DNA of 64,000 bases from Proteobacteria bacterium ST_bin16 (GCA_002083595.1 MSXT01000009.1:49905-113904); one strand, 5' to 3'; counted from the stretch's first letter, positions 39,871-50,800 are shown. Numbers and translations are program-made. The notes: generated by a model from the letters alone, not told the origin.

Positions 39871-41436
39871 TTACCGGGTTTTCCATGCCGCGCGAAAGGC
39901 GGATAGTAAACCGATGCACAATAACAACCCGGCCAGCCCTAGCACCGGGTAATTTCCCATGCGCACATACGGTGTCGCGCCGGTAAAGCCTTGCGCCAAT
40001 CCATGCAGCGCCGCGGTGGTGAAAATTTCGATGGTTTGCAACACCCTGCCACGCTCGTCGATGATCGCGGTTACACCAGTATTCGTGGCACGCAGCATAT
40101 AGCGTCCGGTTTCCAAGGCGCGCATTTGCGAAATCTGCAAGTGTTGCTGTGGCCCGATCGAGCGGCCGAACCAGGCATCGTTGCTGACATTGACCAGCAT
40201 CGTGGCTTGCGGCAATTGATAGATAATTTCTTCGCCAAATACATCCTCGTAACAGATATTGATTGCCACGCGCTGCCCGGCTAAGTCCATCGGCTGCTGA
40301 TCCAAACCGCCGCGCGAAAAATCGGACAGCGGAATTTGCAGTACTTGAATCACCCAGCCAAAAAGCGGCTTGAACGGAATAAATTCGCCGAACGGAACCA
40401 GGTGATGCTTGCGGTAACTCTGTTCCGGCGCGGTACCGAAGCTGAACATAGTGTTGTAATATTCGTTGCCCTCGCGGCCAGTGCGCTCGGCCAGGCCGAT
40501 CAACACGTCGCCGTTGTTATTCTTGGCATGCTCGGCCAGATACGACAAATACAGTGGCGGCACGGTATCGCTGAACAACGGAATGGAAATTTCCGGCGTC
40601 ACGATCAAGCGGCTATCGCTTTGCACGATCAGCTTTGCATACGTTTCCATGGTGCTTTCCAGGTGATCTTCACGCCACTTCATGTCTTGCGGAATATTAC
40701 CTTGCAGTAAACTCACGCTAACCGGTTCTCCCTCCGGTTTAACCCAGTCGATCAACTGCAAGCCATACCCGCCGCACCACATCAGCAGCAAAGGCAAGGC
40801 GTAACGCCATTTTTTAATTCCCTGATCAAACCAGAAGAAAAGCAAGGCCGCGCTGAAGATCAGCAAAAACGAAATACCGTACACACCGAAAACCGGCGCA
40901 AAACCTGCCAAGGGACTCACCGGCGCTTGCGAATAGCCCAGCGCCAGCCAGGGAAAACCGGTAAACAACGTGCCGCGCAACCATTCCGACAGCACCCATA
41001 AAGCCGCCGCCAGCGCTGCCCACAGAAAGGGCGAAGTCAGGCGGGATCGCGTCAGAAGCCAAAAACCCAAAGCCGGAAACAACGACAGGTAAGCGCAGAG
41101 TACGATCAATGCAACCACCGCGATGGGCATCGGCATGGCGCCAAAATCGTGCAAGCTGACGTAGATCCAAGTGACTCCGGCACTAAACAACCCCATGCCG
41201 AAACCGAATCCCAATGCGGCATTTTTCAGCGGGCTTTGGCTTTTGTGGCACAATCCCAGCAATACAGCCACGGTGATGACCGGCACCGGAAAAAGATAGA
41301 AAGGCGCAAAACCGAGGACGGTCAGCATGCCCAGCAGAAAAACAATAATCAGTTGTAACAAAGGATTTTTCAATCGAGTCCAATTAGCGATGAAGATGGA
41401 GAAAACGGTCAGCCGCCGGAAATTAACGGATGCCAT
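39871..41436 (-). CDS. lnt: Apolipoprotein N-acyltransferase
   Basis: Adds the third acyl chain to the N-terminal Cys of lipoproteins in the inner membrane. It is 521 residues with about seven N-terminal membrane helices followed by a periplasmic nitrilase-like domain. The likely triad is Glu in 'TPEISIPLF', Lys in the 'RKHHLVPFGEF' loop region and Cys in 'NICYEDVFGEE'. First gene of a probable operon with glyQS. No obvious ribosome binding site precedes the ATG. Confidence 0.93.
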   Translation of the reverse strand: MASVNFRRLTVFSIFIANWTRLKNPLLQLIIVFLLGMLTVLGFAPFYLFPVPVITVAVLLGLCHKSQSPLKNAALGFGFGMGLFSAGVTWIYVSLHDFGAMPMPIAVVALIVLCAYLSLFPALGFWLLTRSRLTSPFLWAALAAALWVLSEWLRGTLFTGFPWLALGYSQAPVSPLAGFAPVFGVYGISFLLIFSAALLFFWFDQGIKKWRYALPLLLMWCGGYGLQLIDWVKPEGEPVSVSLLQGNIPQDMKWREDHLESTMETYAKLIVQSDSRLIVTPEISIPLFSDTVPPLYLSYLAEHAKNNNGDVLIGLAERTGREGNEYYNTMFSFGTAPEQSYRKHHLVPFGEFIPFKPLFGWVIQVLQIPLSDFSRGGLDQQPMDLAGQRVAINICYEDVFGEEIIYQLPQATMLVNVSNDAWFGRSIGPQQHLQISQMRALETGRYMLRATNTGVTAIIDERGRVLQTIEIFTTAALHGLAQGFTGATPYVRMGNYPVLGLAGLLLCIGLLSAFRAAWKTR

Positions 41437-41757
41437 AGAAACTGCACTGAACTTTCATATTTTAATGGTGTTCTCAGCATTTGCTTTATCATAAATTAAC
41501 CCGTGACATCTTTGCGTACAATTTTAATCTTACTTTTCCGGGTGACATTCCATACGACTTGTGCTAAATAATTATTTATTCACTTTATTGCCGGTATAAA
41601 AGTAGAATATGCGCACTGTTTTGCGTAACATCCGGTCTTGAATCCAGCGCACGGCTGCACGAAAAATGACTGAATGCTAAATGATTTAATGAATCCTGCG
41701 AATGCGGCACGGAAGTTGTACGTTTTATCTTATATTTGAAAATCAATCGGATTTCTC
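41437..41757 (+). other. 321-base divergent intergenic region
   Basis: AT-rich spacer between the divergent lnt operon and the TPR lipoprotein gene. It must hold both promoters, but I see no convincing -35/-10 pair, hairpin or small gene. Confidence 0.4.
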
Positions 41758-43494
41758 ATGAAATTTAAAATTCTATGCGTGTTATTGCTGTCCGGACTTA
41801 CTGCCTGCGCGCAGCTTCCTTCCAACAAGGAGGCAGAAAAAACAGGGGAATCCGCCGATCCGGAAGAAGTCAGCCAGCTGAATTTACCTAAGCAAGAGCT
41901 GACTGCACCCATTCTGTTTGATTTTTTAGTTGGCGAGACCGCATTGCAGCGAGGCAGCTTGGATATTGCGGTCAACCGCTATGTCAAGCTGGCCAAAACG
42001 ACGCGCGATCCCCGCATCGCCAAGCGTGCCACGGAAATTTCCCTGCATGCCGGCAATCCCTTTGCGGCGGAACAAGCGGCCACCCTGTGGGTTGGACTCG
42101 AGCCTGATTCCGTCGATGCGCGTCAAACCATCGCCGCATTGCTGGTCAATCTGGGCAAGCTGGATGCCGCGCGGCCCCATCTCGAAAAACTGTTGGCTAC
42201 GGAAAAAGAGGGCGTCGGCAATGCCTTCATGCAGCTCAACCAGTTGTTGTCACGCAATCCGGACAAAACCGCGACACTGCAATTGATACAGCAGCTTTCG
42301 CAACCGTATAAGGATGTTCCGGAAGTTCATTTCGCCATTTCCCAGGCAGCATGGTTTGCCAATCAGCATCAGCTGGCACTGGATGAGATGCAGCGTGCGT
42401 TGGCTTTGCGCCCCGAATGGGAAATCGCCGCCGTGCATAACGGCAGAATACTGCAACGCGTTTCCGCTGCCGATGCAAGCGAATTCTACCGCGGCTATCT
42501 CGATAAATATCCGGAATCCAACGAAGTCAGAGTGGCTTATACCCGGGTATTGATCGGTGCAAGCGAGATTGAACAGGCGCGCGAGCAAGTGCAATGGTTA
42601 TTGGATAAAAATCCCGAAGACGCCGAAATCACTCTGGCCGCCGGATTATTGGCCACGGAGATGGGTGATTTTGATGTTACGGAAGCCAGTTTCAAAAAGG
42701 CACTGACCCTGGGATACAAAGATACCAATGCGGTGTACTTCCACTTGGCGCAGATTTATGAGGAAACCAATCGTCCCGATTTAGCCATGGAAGCATATCA
42801 GCAGGTAAAAAGCGGGGGACGTTATTTACCAGCGCAAATCCGTTACGCGGATTTATTGGCATTAAAAGGTCATTTGCAGGAAGCGCGCGCGCATCTGCAA
42901 AAACTACCCGCCGCCAATGATCAGCAGGCGGCGCATTTGATCCTGGCGGAAGCGCAGATTCTGCGGCGCTCCAAGGCTCACCAAGAAGTCTACGACTTGC
43001 TCGATGCAGGATTAAAGAAACTGCCGGATTATCCCGAGCTGCTTTATGATCGCGCCCTGGCAGCCGACAAGCTGGGTAAATTTAAAATCCTGGAACAGGA
43101 TTTGCGCAAATTGATCAAGCTAAAACCGGAAAATGCGCATGCCTATAATGCGCTGGGTTACAGCTTTGCTGAGCGCGGCATGCATTTACCGGAAGCGTTG
43201 AAATTGATCAGGAAAGCCGTTGAGCTCTCTCCAGAGGATCCCTATATTATGGATAGCTTGGGTTGGGTATACTACCGCATGGGAAATTTCGTGGAAGGAT
43301 TGAATTTTCTGAATTTGGCATTCGCCGCCCGCCCGGATGCGGAAATTGCGGCGCACTTGGGTGAAGTGCTTTGGGTACAAGGCGCTAAAGACGATGCCAA
43401 GAATATATGGCGTACCGCCTTGGAAAAAGATCCGGATAACGAAATCCTGCTGGAAACATTGCAACGCTTAACAAAAAAGAAAGCGATTGATTAA
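41758..43494 (+). CDS. TPR-repeat lipoprotein
   Basis: A 578-residue protein with a lipoprotein signal (lipobox LTAC, Cys17) followed by tandem tetratricopeptide repeats. The clearest are 'AHAYNALGYSFAERGMHLPEALKLIRKAVELSPEDP' (split here as the 'ALGYSFAERG' and 'ALKLIRKAVELSPEDP' halves) and 'GWVYYRMGNFVEGLNFLNLAF'. It should sit on the periplasmic face of a membrane as a protein-interaction scaffold. This gene upstream of lolB/ispE is common in betaproteobacteria. The partner is unknown. Confidence 0.85.
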   Translation: MKFKILCVLLLSGLTACAQLPSNKEAEKTGESADPEEVSQLNLPKQELTAPILFDFLVGETALQRGSLDIAVNRYVKLAKTTRDPRIAKRATEISLHAGNPFAAEQAATLWVGLEPDSVDARQTIAALLVNLGKLDAARPHLEKLLATEKEGVGNAFMQLNQLLSRNPDKTATLQLIQQLSQPYKDVPEVHFAISQAAWFANQHQLALDEMQRALALRPEWEIAAVHNGRILQRVSAADASEFYRGYLDKYPESNEVRVAYTRVLIGASEIEQAREQVQWLLDKNPEDAEITLAAGLLATEMGDFDVTEASFKKALTLGYKDTNAVYFHLAQIYEETNRPDLAMEAYQQVKSGGRYLPAQIRYADLLALKGHLQEARAHLQKLPAANDQQAAHLILAEAQILRRSKAHQEVYDLLDAGLKKLPDYPELLYDRALAADKLGKFKILEQDLRKLIKLKPENAHAYNALGYSFAERGMHLPEALKLIRKAVELSPEDPYIMDSLGWVYYRMGNFVEGLNFLNLAFAARPDAEIAAHLGEVLWVQGAKDDAKNIWRTALEKDPDNEILLETLQRLTKKKAID

Positions 43495-43590
43495 ACCGGT
43501 TTTCATTGGCATGACCGGTATCTTTTCAAACATCATAAACAGTGCTTTGATCCTTGCCATGAATCTCTGTGAGCCTGTCAGACAATTAAA

Positions 43591-44361
43591 ATGCTAAACA
43601 CCACTCCAGCACTGGAATTCAAAAGCAGTACTTTTTTCGCGCCCATCTTGATTCTTTACACCAACGATCTGGCTGCAATCGAACAGACGCTGCATGAAAA
43701 AATCAACCTGGCGCCGGAATTCTTCAAAGATTCTCCACTGATTATCGATTTGCGCGAATTAAACAAACAGAATCTGGATATCGATTTCACGCAGATCATC
43801 CAGCTGTTGCGCAGAGTCAGTTTTTTTCCGGTTGGTATCCGCGGCGGCAATGAGAACCAGAATAAACAGGCGCGCGCCTTATTCATTCCGATCGATACGG
43901 TGCGCGAGCAAGGAAATACTATCACTATCGGAGCGGAAGCACCCAAACAGGAAACGGCTCCACAGCCTGCCGCACAACCGGAAACAGCCGCGATCAAAGA
44001 GCCGGTCCGGCCTATCCCGATTCCGCCGGTTGCCGCAACGGCAACCTTGGTGACGCAGCCGATCCGCTCGGGACAACGAATTTACGCAGCCGGGGATTTG
44101 ATCATTTTGTCGCAGGTTAGCGCCGGCGCCGAAATTATGGCCGAAGGCAATATACACGTCTATAATACGTTAAGAGGGCGCGCTTTGGCGGGCGTTCATG
44201 GCAATACAGCCGCCCGGATATTTTGTTTTGATCTACAGGCAGAGCTCATTTCCATCGCGGGAGATTATAAAACCAGCGAGGACTTGAACAAACAAACATA
44301 CAAGAATCCCGTACAGATATACTTGCAGAATCATGCGTTAATCATAAAAGAGATCGCTTAA
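43591..44361 (+). CDS. minC: Septum site-determining protein MinC
   Basis: Inhibits FtsZ ring formation near the poles with MinD. It is 256 residues: N-terminal FtsZ-binding domain (1-110), a Pro/Ala-rich linker (about 115-155) and the C-terminal beta-helix ('[47 protein letters not shown]' in pieces such as '[14 protein letters not shown]' and '[12 protein letters not shown]'). First gene of minCDE. Confidence 0.94.
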   Translation: MLNTTPALEFKSSTFFAPILILYTNDLAAIEQTLHEKINLAPEFFKDSPLIIDLRELNKQNLDIDFTQIIQLLRRVSFFPVGIRGGNENQNKQARALFIPIDTVREQGNTITIGAEAPKQETAPQPAAQPETAAIKEPVRPIPIPPVAATATLVTQPIRSGQRIYAAGDLIILSQVSAGAEIMAEGNIHVYNTLRGRALAGVHGNTAARIFCFDLQAELISIAGDYKTSEDLNKQTYKNPVQIYLQNHALIIKEIA

Positions 44362-44386
44362 GACCAAACAGGCAAAGGAGGCTCAA

Positions 44387-45199
44387 TTGGCAAGAATTAT
44401 AGTCGTGACATCAGGCAAGGGTGGCGTTGGTAAAACAACTACAAGCGCAGCAATTGCTATGGGGCTGGCGAAAAAAGGGCATAAAACAGCGGTCATCGAT
44501 TTTGATGTGGGCCTGCGGAATCTGGATTTGATTCTTGGCTGCGAACGCCGGGTTGTTTATGATTTTATCAATGTGATCAACGGTGAAGCCAGTCTCAATC
44601 AAGCGCTCATCCGCGATAAGAACTGCAATCTGCTGTATATCCTGCCGGCATCGCAAACACGCGACAAAGATGCGCTGACACAGGAAGGCGTAGGCAAGGT
44701 TTTAGACGAATTATCCAAGGATTTTGAGTATATTGTGTGCGACTCTCCTGCCGGTATTGAGAAAGGCGCCAATCTGGCGCTTTATTTTGCCGACGATGCA
44801 TTTGTCGTTACCAATCCGGAAATTTCTTCCGTCCGCGATTCGGATCGCATGCTGGGGATTCTATCCAGTAAATCACGCCGGGCCGAAAGGAGTGAAGAGC
44901 CCATTAAAGAGTATTTATTACTGACCCGGTATGATGCCGACAGGGTTAAGCTGGGTGAAATGCTGAGTCTGGAGGATGTGCAGGAAATCCTGTCGCTGGA
45001 ATTATTGGGCATTATTCCCGAATCGAAATCGGTTCTATCCGCATCAAACGCAGGTATGCCGGTCATTCTGGATGAAAAGAGCGAAGCCGGTCAGGCCTAC
45101 GCCGATGTCGTGGCGCGTTACTTGGGAGAAAAACTGCCGCATCGGTTTATCGATGGTAAACAAGGGTTTCTCAGAAGGCTATTCGGAGGAAGAAAATGA
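44387..45199 (+). CDS. minD: Septum site-determining ATPase MinD
   Basis: Membrane-bound ATPase that recruits MinC and oscillates with MinE. It is 270 residues from a TTG start at 44387, supported by AAAGGAGG upstream. Deviant Walker A is 'SGKGGVGKTT', switch II 'CDSPAGIEKGA', and the C-terminal amphipathic membrane-targeting helix is 'GFLRRLFGGRK'. Overlaps minE by four bases. Confidence 0.97.
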   Translation: MARIIVVTSGKGGVGKTTTSAAIAMGLAKKGHKTAVIDFDVGLRNLDLILGCERRVVYDFINVINGEASLNQALIRDKNCNLLYILPASQTRDKDALTQEGVGKVLDELSKDFEYIVCDSPAGIEKGANLALYFADDAFVVTNPEISSVRDSDRMLGILSSKSRRAERSEEPIKEYLLLTRYDADRVKLGEMLSLEDVQEILSLELLGIIPESKSVLSASNAGMPVILDEKSEAGQAYADVVARYLGEKLPHRFIDGKQGFLRRLFGGRK

Positions 45200-45474
45200 G
45201 TTTACTGGGCTATTTCAGATCATCTAAACCTAAAACCGCTTCGTTGGCGAAAGAGAGATTACAAATTCTGGTTGCGCATGAGCGCAGTTACCGCAATCAA
45301 CCTTCGTATTTGCCGCAATTGCAGAAAGAGCTGTTAGAGGTTATCCGGAAGTACGTGAACGTTGATCAAGACGCGATATCGGTTAACTTTGAACAAGACG
45401 AGAATCAGGAAACGCTGGAACTCAACATCGTGCTGCCTGATTTTCAACAAACCAATAAATCGATCAACAGTTAA
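45196..45474 (+). CDS. minE: Cell division topological specificity factor MinE
   Basis: Stimulates MinD ATPase and drives pole-to-pole oscillation. It is 92 residues with the membrane-binding N-terminus 'LLGYFRSSKPKTASLAKERLQILVAHER' (seen in parts 'LLGYFRSS' and 'AKERLQILVAHER') and the C-terminal dimer domain. Coupled to minD by ATGA. Confidence 0.95.
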   Translation: MSLLGYFRSSKPKTASLAKERLQILVAHERSYRNQPSYLPQLQKELLEVIRKYVNVDQDAISVNFEQDENQETLELNIVLPDFQQTNKSINS

Positions 45475-45514
45475 AAGTTTAAGCACATTCACTGCCGTTG
45501 GTAATTGCGAATTG

Positions 45515-46186
45515 ATGTCAGCCCGTTTTAATAGTGAATTACCAGCAAACGGATGCAGAATTCAGCCGTGGAAAGTTACTCTGGGAATTCTGGTCAGTTG
45601 TATTTTTCCGCTATTTTCCGGCTGCCAGCTTTTACCCGTTCAAACGCAACCCGAAGCGGCCGTCACGACCATCCAGACAGAGCCTGTTGCGGGTGCGCAT
45701 AACGCAGTTGCCCCTGATTTCAACATCCTGGGCAGAATAGCGATTCAAGACGAGAATCAAAGTTTTTCCGGCAGTTTCCGCTGGCAACATCTGTCAACCG
45801 GCGATGAAATTTTGTTATTTACACCGTTAGGCCAAGCGGTTGCGGAAATTTCCAAAGATAACGAAGGCGTGCGGCTGATCACCTCTAAATTGGAAGCTTT
45901 TTATGCCAACGACGTGGAAAGTTTGACGGAAGAAATTCTCGGCTGGCGCCTGCCGCTCAATGGGCTGCAATTCTGGATACAGGGCATGCATTCGCCTGCG
46001 AACGCGTCGCAAAAGGATTTCGATAATAAAAATCAGATTATCGCAATCCGGCAAGATGGCTGGCACATTCATTATCAAGGCTTCACGGCGGCACAACCCA
46101 ACGCCGCAGCGCTTCCCCGGGTGCTGAATTTAGTCTACCAGAAACTGAAAATCCGCTTGGTTGTCGATGATTGGAAAGTTGAATAA
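45515..46186 (+). CDS. lolB: Outer-membrane lipoprotein receptor LolB
   Basis: Accepts lipoproteins from LolA and inserts them in the outer membrane. From the ATG at 45515 it is 223 residues, with a signal ending in the lipobox 'LFSGC'. The fold's typical 'FNILGRIAIQDENQSFSGSFRWQ' and 'DEILLFTPLGQAVAEI' strands follow. A longer frame from 45362 overlaps minE and is unlikely. It is directly followed by ispE, the usual pair. Confidence 0.88.
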   Translation: MSARFNSELPANGCRIQPWKVTLGILVSCIFPLFSGCQLLPVQTQPEAAVTTIQTEPVAGAHNAVAPDFNILGRIAIQDENQSFSGSFRWQHLSTGDEILLFTPLGQAVAEISKDNEGVRLITSKLEAFYANDVESLTEEILGWRLPLNGLQFWIQGMHSPANASQKDFDNKNQIIAIRQDGWHIHYQGFTAAQPNAAALPRVLNLVYQKLKIRLVVDDWKVE

Positions 46187-46228
46187 CCGTTACTGCCGTT
46201 AAAGCATAAGCGCTTAATCCCTATTTTT

Positions 46229-47068
46229 ATGTTCACATTTCCCGCTCCTGCCAAGTTGAATCTTTTTTTACATGTCGTTGGCCGTAGACCCGATGGTTAT
46301 CATTTGTTGCAAACTGTTTTCCGGTTTATCGATTTTTCCGATCAAATCAGTTTCGAGTTACGCGATGACGGCGTTATCAAACTGCACAATCCGATTCCCG
46401 GTGTGCCGGAAGAAAAAGATTTATGCGTCCGCGCCGCCAAACTGCTGCAACAGAAAACCGGGACTACGCAGGGTGTGGATATATTTTTACACAAAAAAAT
46501 CCCGATGGGCGGCGGCTTGGGCGGCGGGAGTTCTGATGCCGCTACCACATTGCTGGCACTGAATCACTTGTGGAAAGTGAATGTAAATCCGGAGCAATTG
46601 CTCGAATTAGGGCTCCAACTGGGCGCCGATGTGCCGGTATTTATTTTTGGACAAAATGCCTTCGCTGAAGGAGTCGGTGAAAAACTCGCCGCTATTGAAC
46701 TGCCACCCGCTTGGTACTTGGTTCTTGTACCACCGGTGCAAGTATCGACCGCAGAGATTTTTACCAGTAAGGAATTGACACGCAACACGATACCCATCAC
46801 AATACCGCCCTTTTCTGTCTGGCAAGGGCATAACGATTTAGAATTAGTCGTTTGCCGTGCATATCCTGAAGTGGCAAGATGCTTGGAGTGGCTAAAGCGG
46901 CTAGAAAATACTACAATAGCGGCGATGAGCGGTTCGGGTGCTTGTGTGTTCGCTGAATTTGCCACGGAACAAGCAGCGCGGGCTGCATTTGAACGGATTC
47001 CAGACGATATGAAAGGGTTTGTCGCAAAAGGATTGGAGTGTCATCCGATGCACAAAGCCTTGAATTAA
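46229..47068 (+). CDS. ispE: 4-diphosphocytidyl-2-C-methyl-D-erythritol kinase
   Basis: Phosphorylates CDP-methylerythritol in the non-mevalonate isoprenoid pathway. It is 279 residues, a GHMP kinase with 'PAPAKLNLFLHVVGRRPDGYH', the ATP loop 'IPMGGGLGGGSSDAATTL' and 'AMSGSGACVFAEF'. The tRNA-Gln gene begins six bases after its stop. Confidence 0.96.
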   Translation: MFTFPAPAKLNLFLHVVGRRPDGYHLLQTVFRFIDFSDQISFELRDDGVIKLHNPIPGVPEEKDLCVRAAKLLQQKTGTTQGVDIFLHKKIPMGGGLGGGSSDAATTLLALNHLWKVNVNPEQLLELGLQLGADVPVFIFGQNAFAEGVGEKLAAIELPPAWYLVLVPPVQVSTAEIFTSKELTRNTIPITIPPFSVWQGHNDLELVVCRAYPEVARCLEWLKRLENTTIAAMSGSGACVFAEFATEQAARAAFERIPDDMKGFVAKGLECHPMHKALN

Positions 47069-47074
47069 GAATTT

Positions 47075-47149
47075 AGGGGAGTCGCCAAGTGGTAAGGCAC
47101 CGGATTTTGATTCCGGCATTCGTAGGTTCGATCCCTACCTCCCCTGCCA
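47075..47149 (+). tRNA. tRNA-Gln (UUG)
   Basis: 75 nt including an encoded CCA end. The acceptor stem AGGGGAG (47075-47081) pairs with CTCCCCT (47139-47145). The anticodon stem CCGGA/TCCGG encloses the loop TTTTGAT with anticodon TTG at 47107-47109. The T-arm GGTTCGATCC is present. It lies between ispE and prs, as in many beta- and gammaproteobacteria. Confidence 0.96.
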
Positions 47150-47188
47150 GTATTTTGGCTTGGCAGTAGCTCCGAAGCGGAGACTATT

Positions 47189-47213
47189 CATCCATTCCGA
47201 TTGAGAATGGATG
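47189..47213 (+). other. Hairpin in the tRNA-Gln/prs spacer
   Basis: CATCCATTC (47189-47197) and GAATGGATG (47205-47213) form a perfect nine-base stem with a seven-base loop. No T run follows, so it is not a standard terminator. It may be a processing or leader structure of prs. Confidence 0.4.
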
Positions 47214-47304
47214 CGGAATTAAACAAAACTGTGATCATCACAGCTGCTTATTTAACCAGAGAAACCTGTACTCCCATTCCAGCTAGCTAGCGCGAAGAAA
47301 TATC

Positions 47305-48255
47305 ATGGCTTATGACAGTTTGATGGTCTTTACCGGAACTGCGAATCCCAAATTGGCGGAGGATGCTGTGAAGCATCTCAATATCCATCTGGGGCGCGCT
47401 ACTGTCGGACGTTTCAGCGATGGTGAAGTCATGGTGGAAATTCTCGAGAATGTGCGCGGTAAGGATGTGTTTGTATTGCAATCCACATGCGCACCCACCA
47501 ATGACAGCCTAATGGAGATAATGGTCATGGTGGATGCGTTGAAACGCGCATCAGCCAGCCGTATTACCGCTGCAATCCCCTATTTCGGCTATGCCCGTCA
47601 AGATAGACGGCCGCGCTCGGCGCGCGTTCCGATTACCGCCAAAGTGGTCGCCAATATGCTAAGCACCGTAGGTATTGACCGGCTGCTCACGATGGATTTG
47701 CATTCGGATCAAATCCAGGGTTTTTTCGATATGCCGGTTGATAATATTTATGGCATGCCTATTTTGCTCGGCGATATCTGGAAACATAATTACCAGAATT
47801 TAATCGTGGTATCGCCGGATGTCGGCGGCGTAGTCCGCGCCCGCCATCTGGCAAAGCGCTTGGAATGCGATCTGGCCATCATCGACAAACGCCGCCCCAA
47901 ACCCAATGAAGCAAAAGTCATGAACATCATCGGTGAGGTCAAAGACCGAACCTGTGTGATTATTGATGACATGGTGGATACTGCCAATACGCTGTGTCAG
48001 GCAGCCAATGCATTAAAAGAGCACGGCGCGAAAGCCGTGATAGCGTATTCCACACACGCGGTATTATCCGGCAATGCGGTGGAACGCATCCAGAACTCGG
48101 CATTGGATAAGCTGGTGGTGACGGATACCATACCATTGCGCGAGGACGCGCAGGCGTGCGATCGCATTTGTCAGTTGAGCATCGCCAATCTGCTGGCGGA
48201 AACCATGTTGCGCATCAGCAATGAAAGCTCATTAAGCTCATTATTCATGGAATAA
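47305..48255 (+). CDS. prs: Ribose-phosphate pyrophosphokinase
   Basis: Makes PRPP from ribose 5-phosphate and ATP for nucleotide, His and Trp synthesis. It is 316 residues. Signatures: '[19 protein letters not shown]'-like N-terminus, '[11 protein letters not shown]', '[14 protein letters not shown]' and the PRPP-binding '[14 protein letters not shown]'. Upstream of rplY as usual. Confidence 0.97.
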   Translation: MAYDSLMVFTGTANPKLAEDAVKHLNIHLGRATVGRFSDGEVMVEILENVRGKDVFVLQSTCAPTNDSLMEIMVMVDALKRASASRITAAIPYFGYARQDRRPRSARVPITAKVVANMLSTVGIDRLLTMDLHSDQIQGFFDMPVDNIYGMPILLGDIWKHNYQNLIVVSPDVGGVVRARHLAKRLECDLAIIDKRRPKPNEAKVMNIIGEVKDRTCVIIDDMVDTANTLCQAANALKEHGAKAVIAYSTHAVLSGNAVERIQNSALDKLVVTDTIPLREDAQACDRICQLSIANLLAETMLRISNESSLSSLFME

Positions 48256-48315
48256 ATTAAGTTTTTTTAACCGGTTTGTTTGGTCGCGAACAAACCATCT
48301 TTATGGAGTATCACA

Positions 48316-48936
48316 ATGAAAATAGAAATCAGCGCCGATAAGCGCACGTTGCAGGGAAAGGGTGCGAGCCGCCGCCTGCGTGGTTCCGGTAAAGTTCCGG
48401 CAATCATTTATGGTGGTGATCAAGTAGCCCAATCAATTGAGATGGATCACAACGATCTGTATCACAAACTCAAGCTGGAAGCTTTTCACGCCTCCGTGTT
48501 ATCGCTAGAAGTCGCAGGAAAAAAAGAGTCCGTACTGCTGCGCGATATTCAAATGCATCCTTACAAACAGCAAGTACTGCATGTGGATTTTCAACGCGTC
48601 GACAAGAATAAGAAAATACACATGAAAGTGCCGTTGCACTTTATCAATGCCGAAGTTGCACCGGGTGTAAAAACCTCCGGCGGTATTGTTTCTCATATCC
48701 TGACGGAAGTGGACATCAGCTGTCTGCCCGATGATCTGCCTGAATTTATTTCAGTCGATCTGGCCGAGCTCACTGCCGGACACACGCTGCATTTGAGTGA
48801 CCTGGTCATGCCTAAAGGCGTAGAAACCGTGGCACTGAGCAAAGGCGATAATTTGCCGGTGGTCACGATCGTCATTCCTCGCTCGGTATTGTCCGATGAA
48901 GCCGGTTCTGAGGGCGCAGGCGCTGATAAAAAATAA
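48316..48936 (+). CDS. rplY: 50S ribosomal protein L25 (general stress Ctc form)
   Basis: 5S rRNA-binding protein of the large subunit. From the ATG at 48316 it is 206 residues, the long form with a C-terminal TL5 domain. The start has GGAG seven bases upstream and begins '[22 protein letters not shown]'-like L25 sequence ('[20 protein letters not shown]'). Followed by a strong terminator at 48976. Confidence 0.95.
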   Translation: MKIEISADKRTLQGKGASRRLRGSGKVPAIIYGGDQVAQSIEMDHNDLYHKLKLEAFHASVLSLEVAGKKESVLLRDIQMHPYKQQVLHVDFQRVDKNKKIHMKVPLHFINAEVAPGVKTSGGIVSHILTEVDISCLPDDLPEFISVDLAELTAGHTLHLSDLVMPKGVETVALSKGDNLPVVTIVIPRSVLSDEAGSEGAGADKK

Positions 48937-48975
48937 GCTGAGTGAAACACACTGAGCTGTTCTGGAAATTGGACA

Positions 48976-49013
48976 AATCTGCCGGGGTTGCAATATACAC
49001 CGGCAGATTTTTC
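48976..49013 (+). terminator. Rho-independent terminator after rplY
   Basis: AATCTGCCGG (48976-48985) pairs perfectly with CCGGCAGATT (49000-49009), followed by TTT. It lies 40 bases after rplY and ends the prs-rplY unit before pth. Confidence 0.8.
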
Positions 49014-49071
49014 GTTTCTGGGGATGCTCTCAGTAACCCGATAAATTCTCACTGAAACCTGACACCATTTC

Positions 49072-49641
49072 ATGAAACTTGTCGTCGGATTGGGTAATCC
49101 TGGCAGAGAGTATGCCGGTACGCGCCATAATGCCGGTTTTGAGTGGGTTGACCGGTTAGCGCATGTGCTGCACGCCACGCTGAGACCGGAAGTCCGGTTT
49201 CATGGATTGTGCGCGCAGGTGCGGGAGAAAGATACCGATTTGTGGCTGCTGGAACCGCAAACCTTTATGAATCGAAGCGGGCAATCGGTCGCTGCACTAT
49301 GCCAGTTTTATAAAATCCTGCCGGATCAAATCATCGTGGTGCACGATGAACTGGATTTACTCCCGGGCATCGCCAAACTGAAAAAAGGCGGAGGTTTGGG
49401 CGGGCATAACGGCCTCAAGGATATCGCCGCAAAATTGGGTACGCAGGATTTCTGGCGGCTGCGCATCGGCGTCGGTCATCCGGGCGATCGCAACGCCGTG
49501 GTTGGATATGTGCTGCATCCGCCGCGAAAAGAAGAAGCGCCGCTGATCGATGAAGCTATTCAAAAAAGCCTGGAAGTCTGGCCGCTCATCGCGCAAGGCG
49601 CGTGCGAAGCGGCGATGCTGAAACTGCACACAAAAGCATAA
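49072..49641 (+). CDS. pth: Peptidyl-tRNA hydrolase
   Basis: Frees tRNA from peptidyl-tRNA dropped by ribosomes. It is 189 residues. '[20 protein letters not shown]' contains the catalytic His; '[12 protein letters not shown]', '[11 protein letters not shown]' and '[13 protein letters not shown]' are the other hallmarks. Upstream of ychF. Confidence 0.97.
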   Translation: MKLVVGLGNPGREYAGTRHNAGFEWVDRLAHVLHATLRPEVRFHGLCAQVREKDTDLWLLEPQTFMNRSGQSVAALCQFYKILPDQIIVVHDELDLLPGIAKLKKGGGLGGHNGLKDIAAKLGTQDFWRLRIGVGHPGDRNAVVGYVLHPPRKEEAPLIDEAIQKSLEVWPLIAQGACEAAMLKLHTKA

Positions 49642-49697
49642 ATTCCAGCAATAATTCATCACATTGTTATTTAACCCTTTTTAATGAGAAACCGGTC

Positions 49698-50789
49698 ATG
49701 AGTCTGAAATGTGGAATCGTGGGTCTACCCAATGTCGGCAAATCCACCTTGTTTAATGCCTTGACCAAAGCAGGCATCGCGGCGGAAAACTATCCTTTTT
49801 GCACCATCGATCCGAATGTCGGCATTGTCGAAGTACCCGATCCGCGCCTGCAAAAACTCAGCGGCATCGTCAAACCGCAAAAAATACAACCGGCCATCGT
49901 CGAATTCGTCGATATCGCCGGACTGGTCGCGGGCGCATCCAAAGGCGAAGGATTGGGCAACAAATTCCTCGCCAACATCCGCGAGACCGACGGCATCGTC
50001 AACATGGTGCGCTGCTTCAACGATGACAACGTCGTGCATGTCGCCGGTAAAGTCGACCCGGTCTCCGATATCGAAGTCATTCAAACCGAATTGTCCCTGG
50101 CCGACCTCGCCACGGTGGAAAAAGCACTGCTGCGCGAATCCAAGGTGGCTAAATCCGGCAACAAGGATGCGATCAAGTTATGCGCTCTGCTGGAGCAAGT
50201 GCAAGCGCATCTTGACCAAGGCAAACCCGCCAGAACAATGGACTTGGATAAAGAGCAAAAACTCTTATTGCAGCCGCTGTGCTTATTGACCGCCAAACCG
50301 GCGATTTACGTCGCCAATGTCGACGACCACGGTTTTGAAAACAACCCGCTGCTCACCCGCGTGCAAGAATACGCCGCCCAGGAAGGCGCGCCAGTCGTCG
50401 CCATCTGCGCCGCGCTCGAAGCCGAAATCGCGGAACTGTCCGACGAAGACAAAAAAATCTTCCTAGCCGACCTGAATCTTGAAGAACCCGGCCTCAACCG
50501 CCTGGTACGCGCAGGCTATGAACTGCTCGGACTGCAAACGTATTTCACCGCCGGTGTTAAAGAAGTCCGCGCCTGGACCATCCACAAAGGCGACACCGCA
50601 CCGCAAGCCGCCGGTGTCATCCACACCGACTTCGAAAAAGGCTTCATCCGCGCCGAAGTCATCAGCTACGACGATTTCATCGCCTACAACGGCGAACAAG
50701 GCGCCAAAGAAGCCGGAAAAATGCGCCTCGAAGGCAAGGAATACATCGTCAAGGACGGCGATGTGATGCATTTCCGGTTTAACGTCTAA
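49698..50789 (+). CDS. ychF: Redox-regulated ATPase YchF
   Basis: OBG-family ATPase that binds ribosomes and affects oxidative-stress responses. From the ATG at 49698 it is 363 residues, matching the family N-terminus '[22 protein letters not shown]'. The NxxE in place of NKxD, which favours ATP, is in '[10 protein letters not shown]', and the TGS domain ends '[19 protein letters not shown]'. Convergent with the hsdR remnant. Confidence 0.96.
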   Translation: MSLKCGIVGLPNVGKSTLFNALTKAGIAAENYPFCTIDPNVGIVEVPDPRLQKLSGIVKPQKIQPAIVEFVDIAGLVAGASKGEGLGNKFLANIRETDGIVNMVRCFNDDNVVHVAGKVDPVSDIEVIQTELSLADLATVEKALLRESKVAKSGNKDAIKLCALLEQVQAHLDQGKPARTMDLDKEQKLLLQPLCLLTAKPAIYVANVDDHGFENNPLLTRVQEYAAQEGAPVVAICAALEAEIAELSDEDKKIFLADLNLEEPGLNRLVRAGYELLGLQTYFTAGVKEVRAWTIHKGDTAPQAAGVIHTDFEKGFIRAEVISYDDFIAYNGEQGAKEAGKMRLEGKEYIVKDGDVMHFRFNV

Positions 50790-50800
50790 GTTTCCTGATT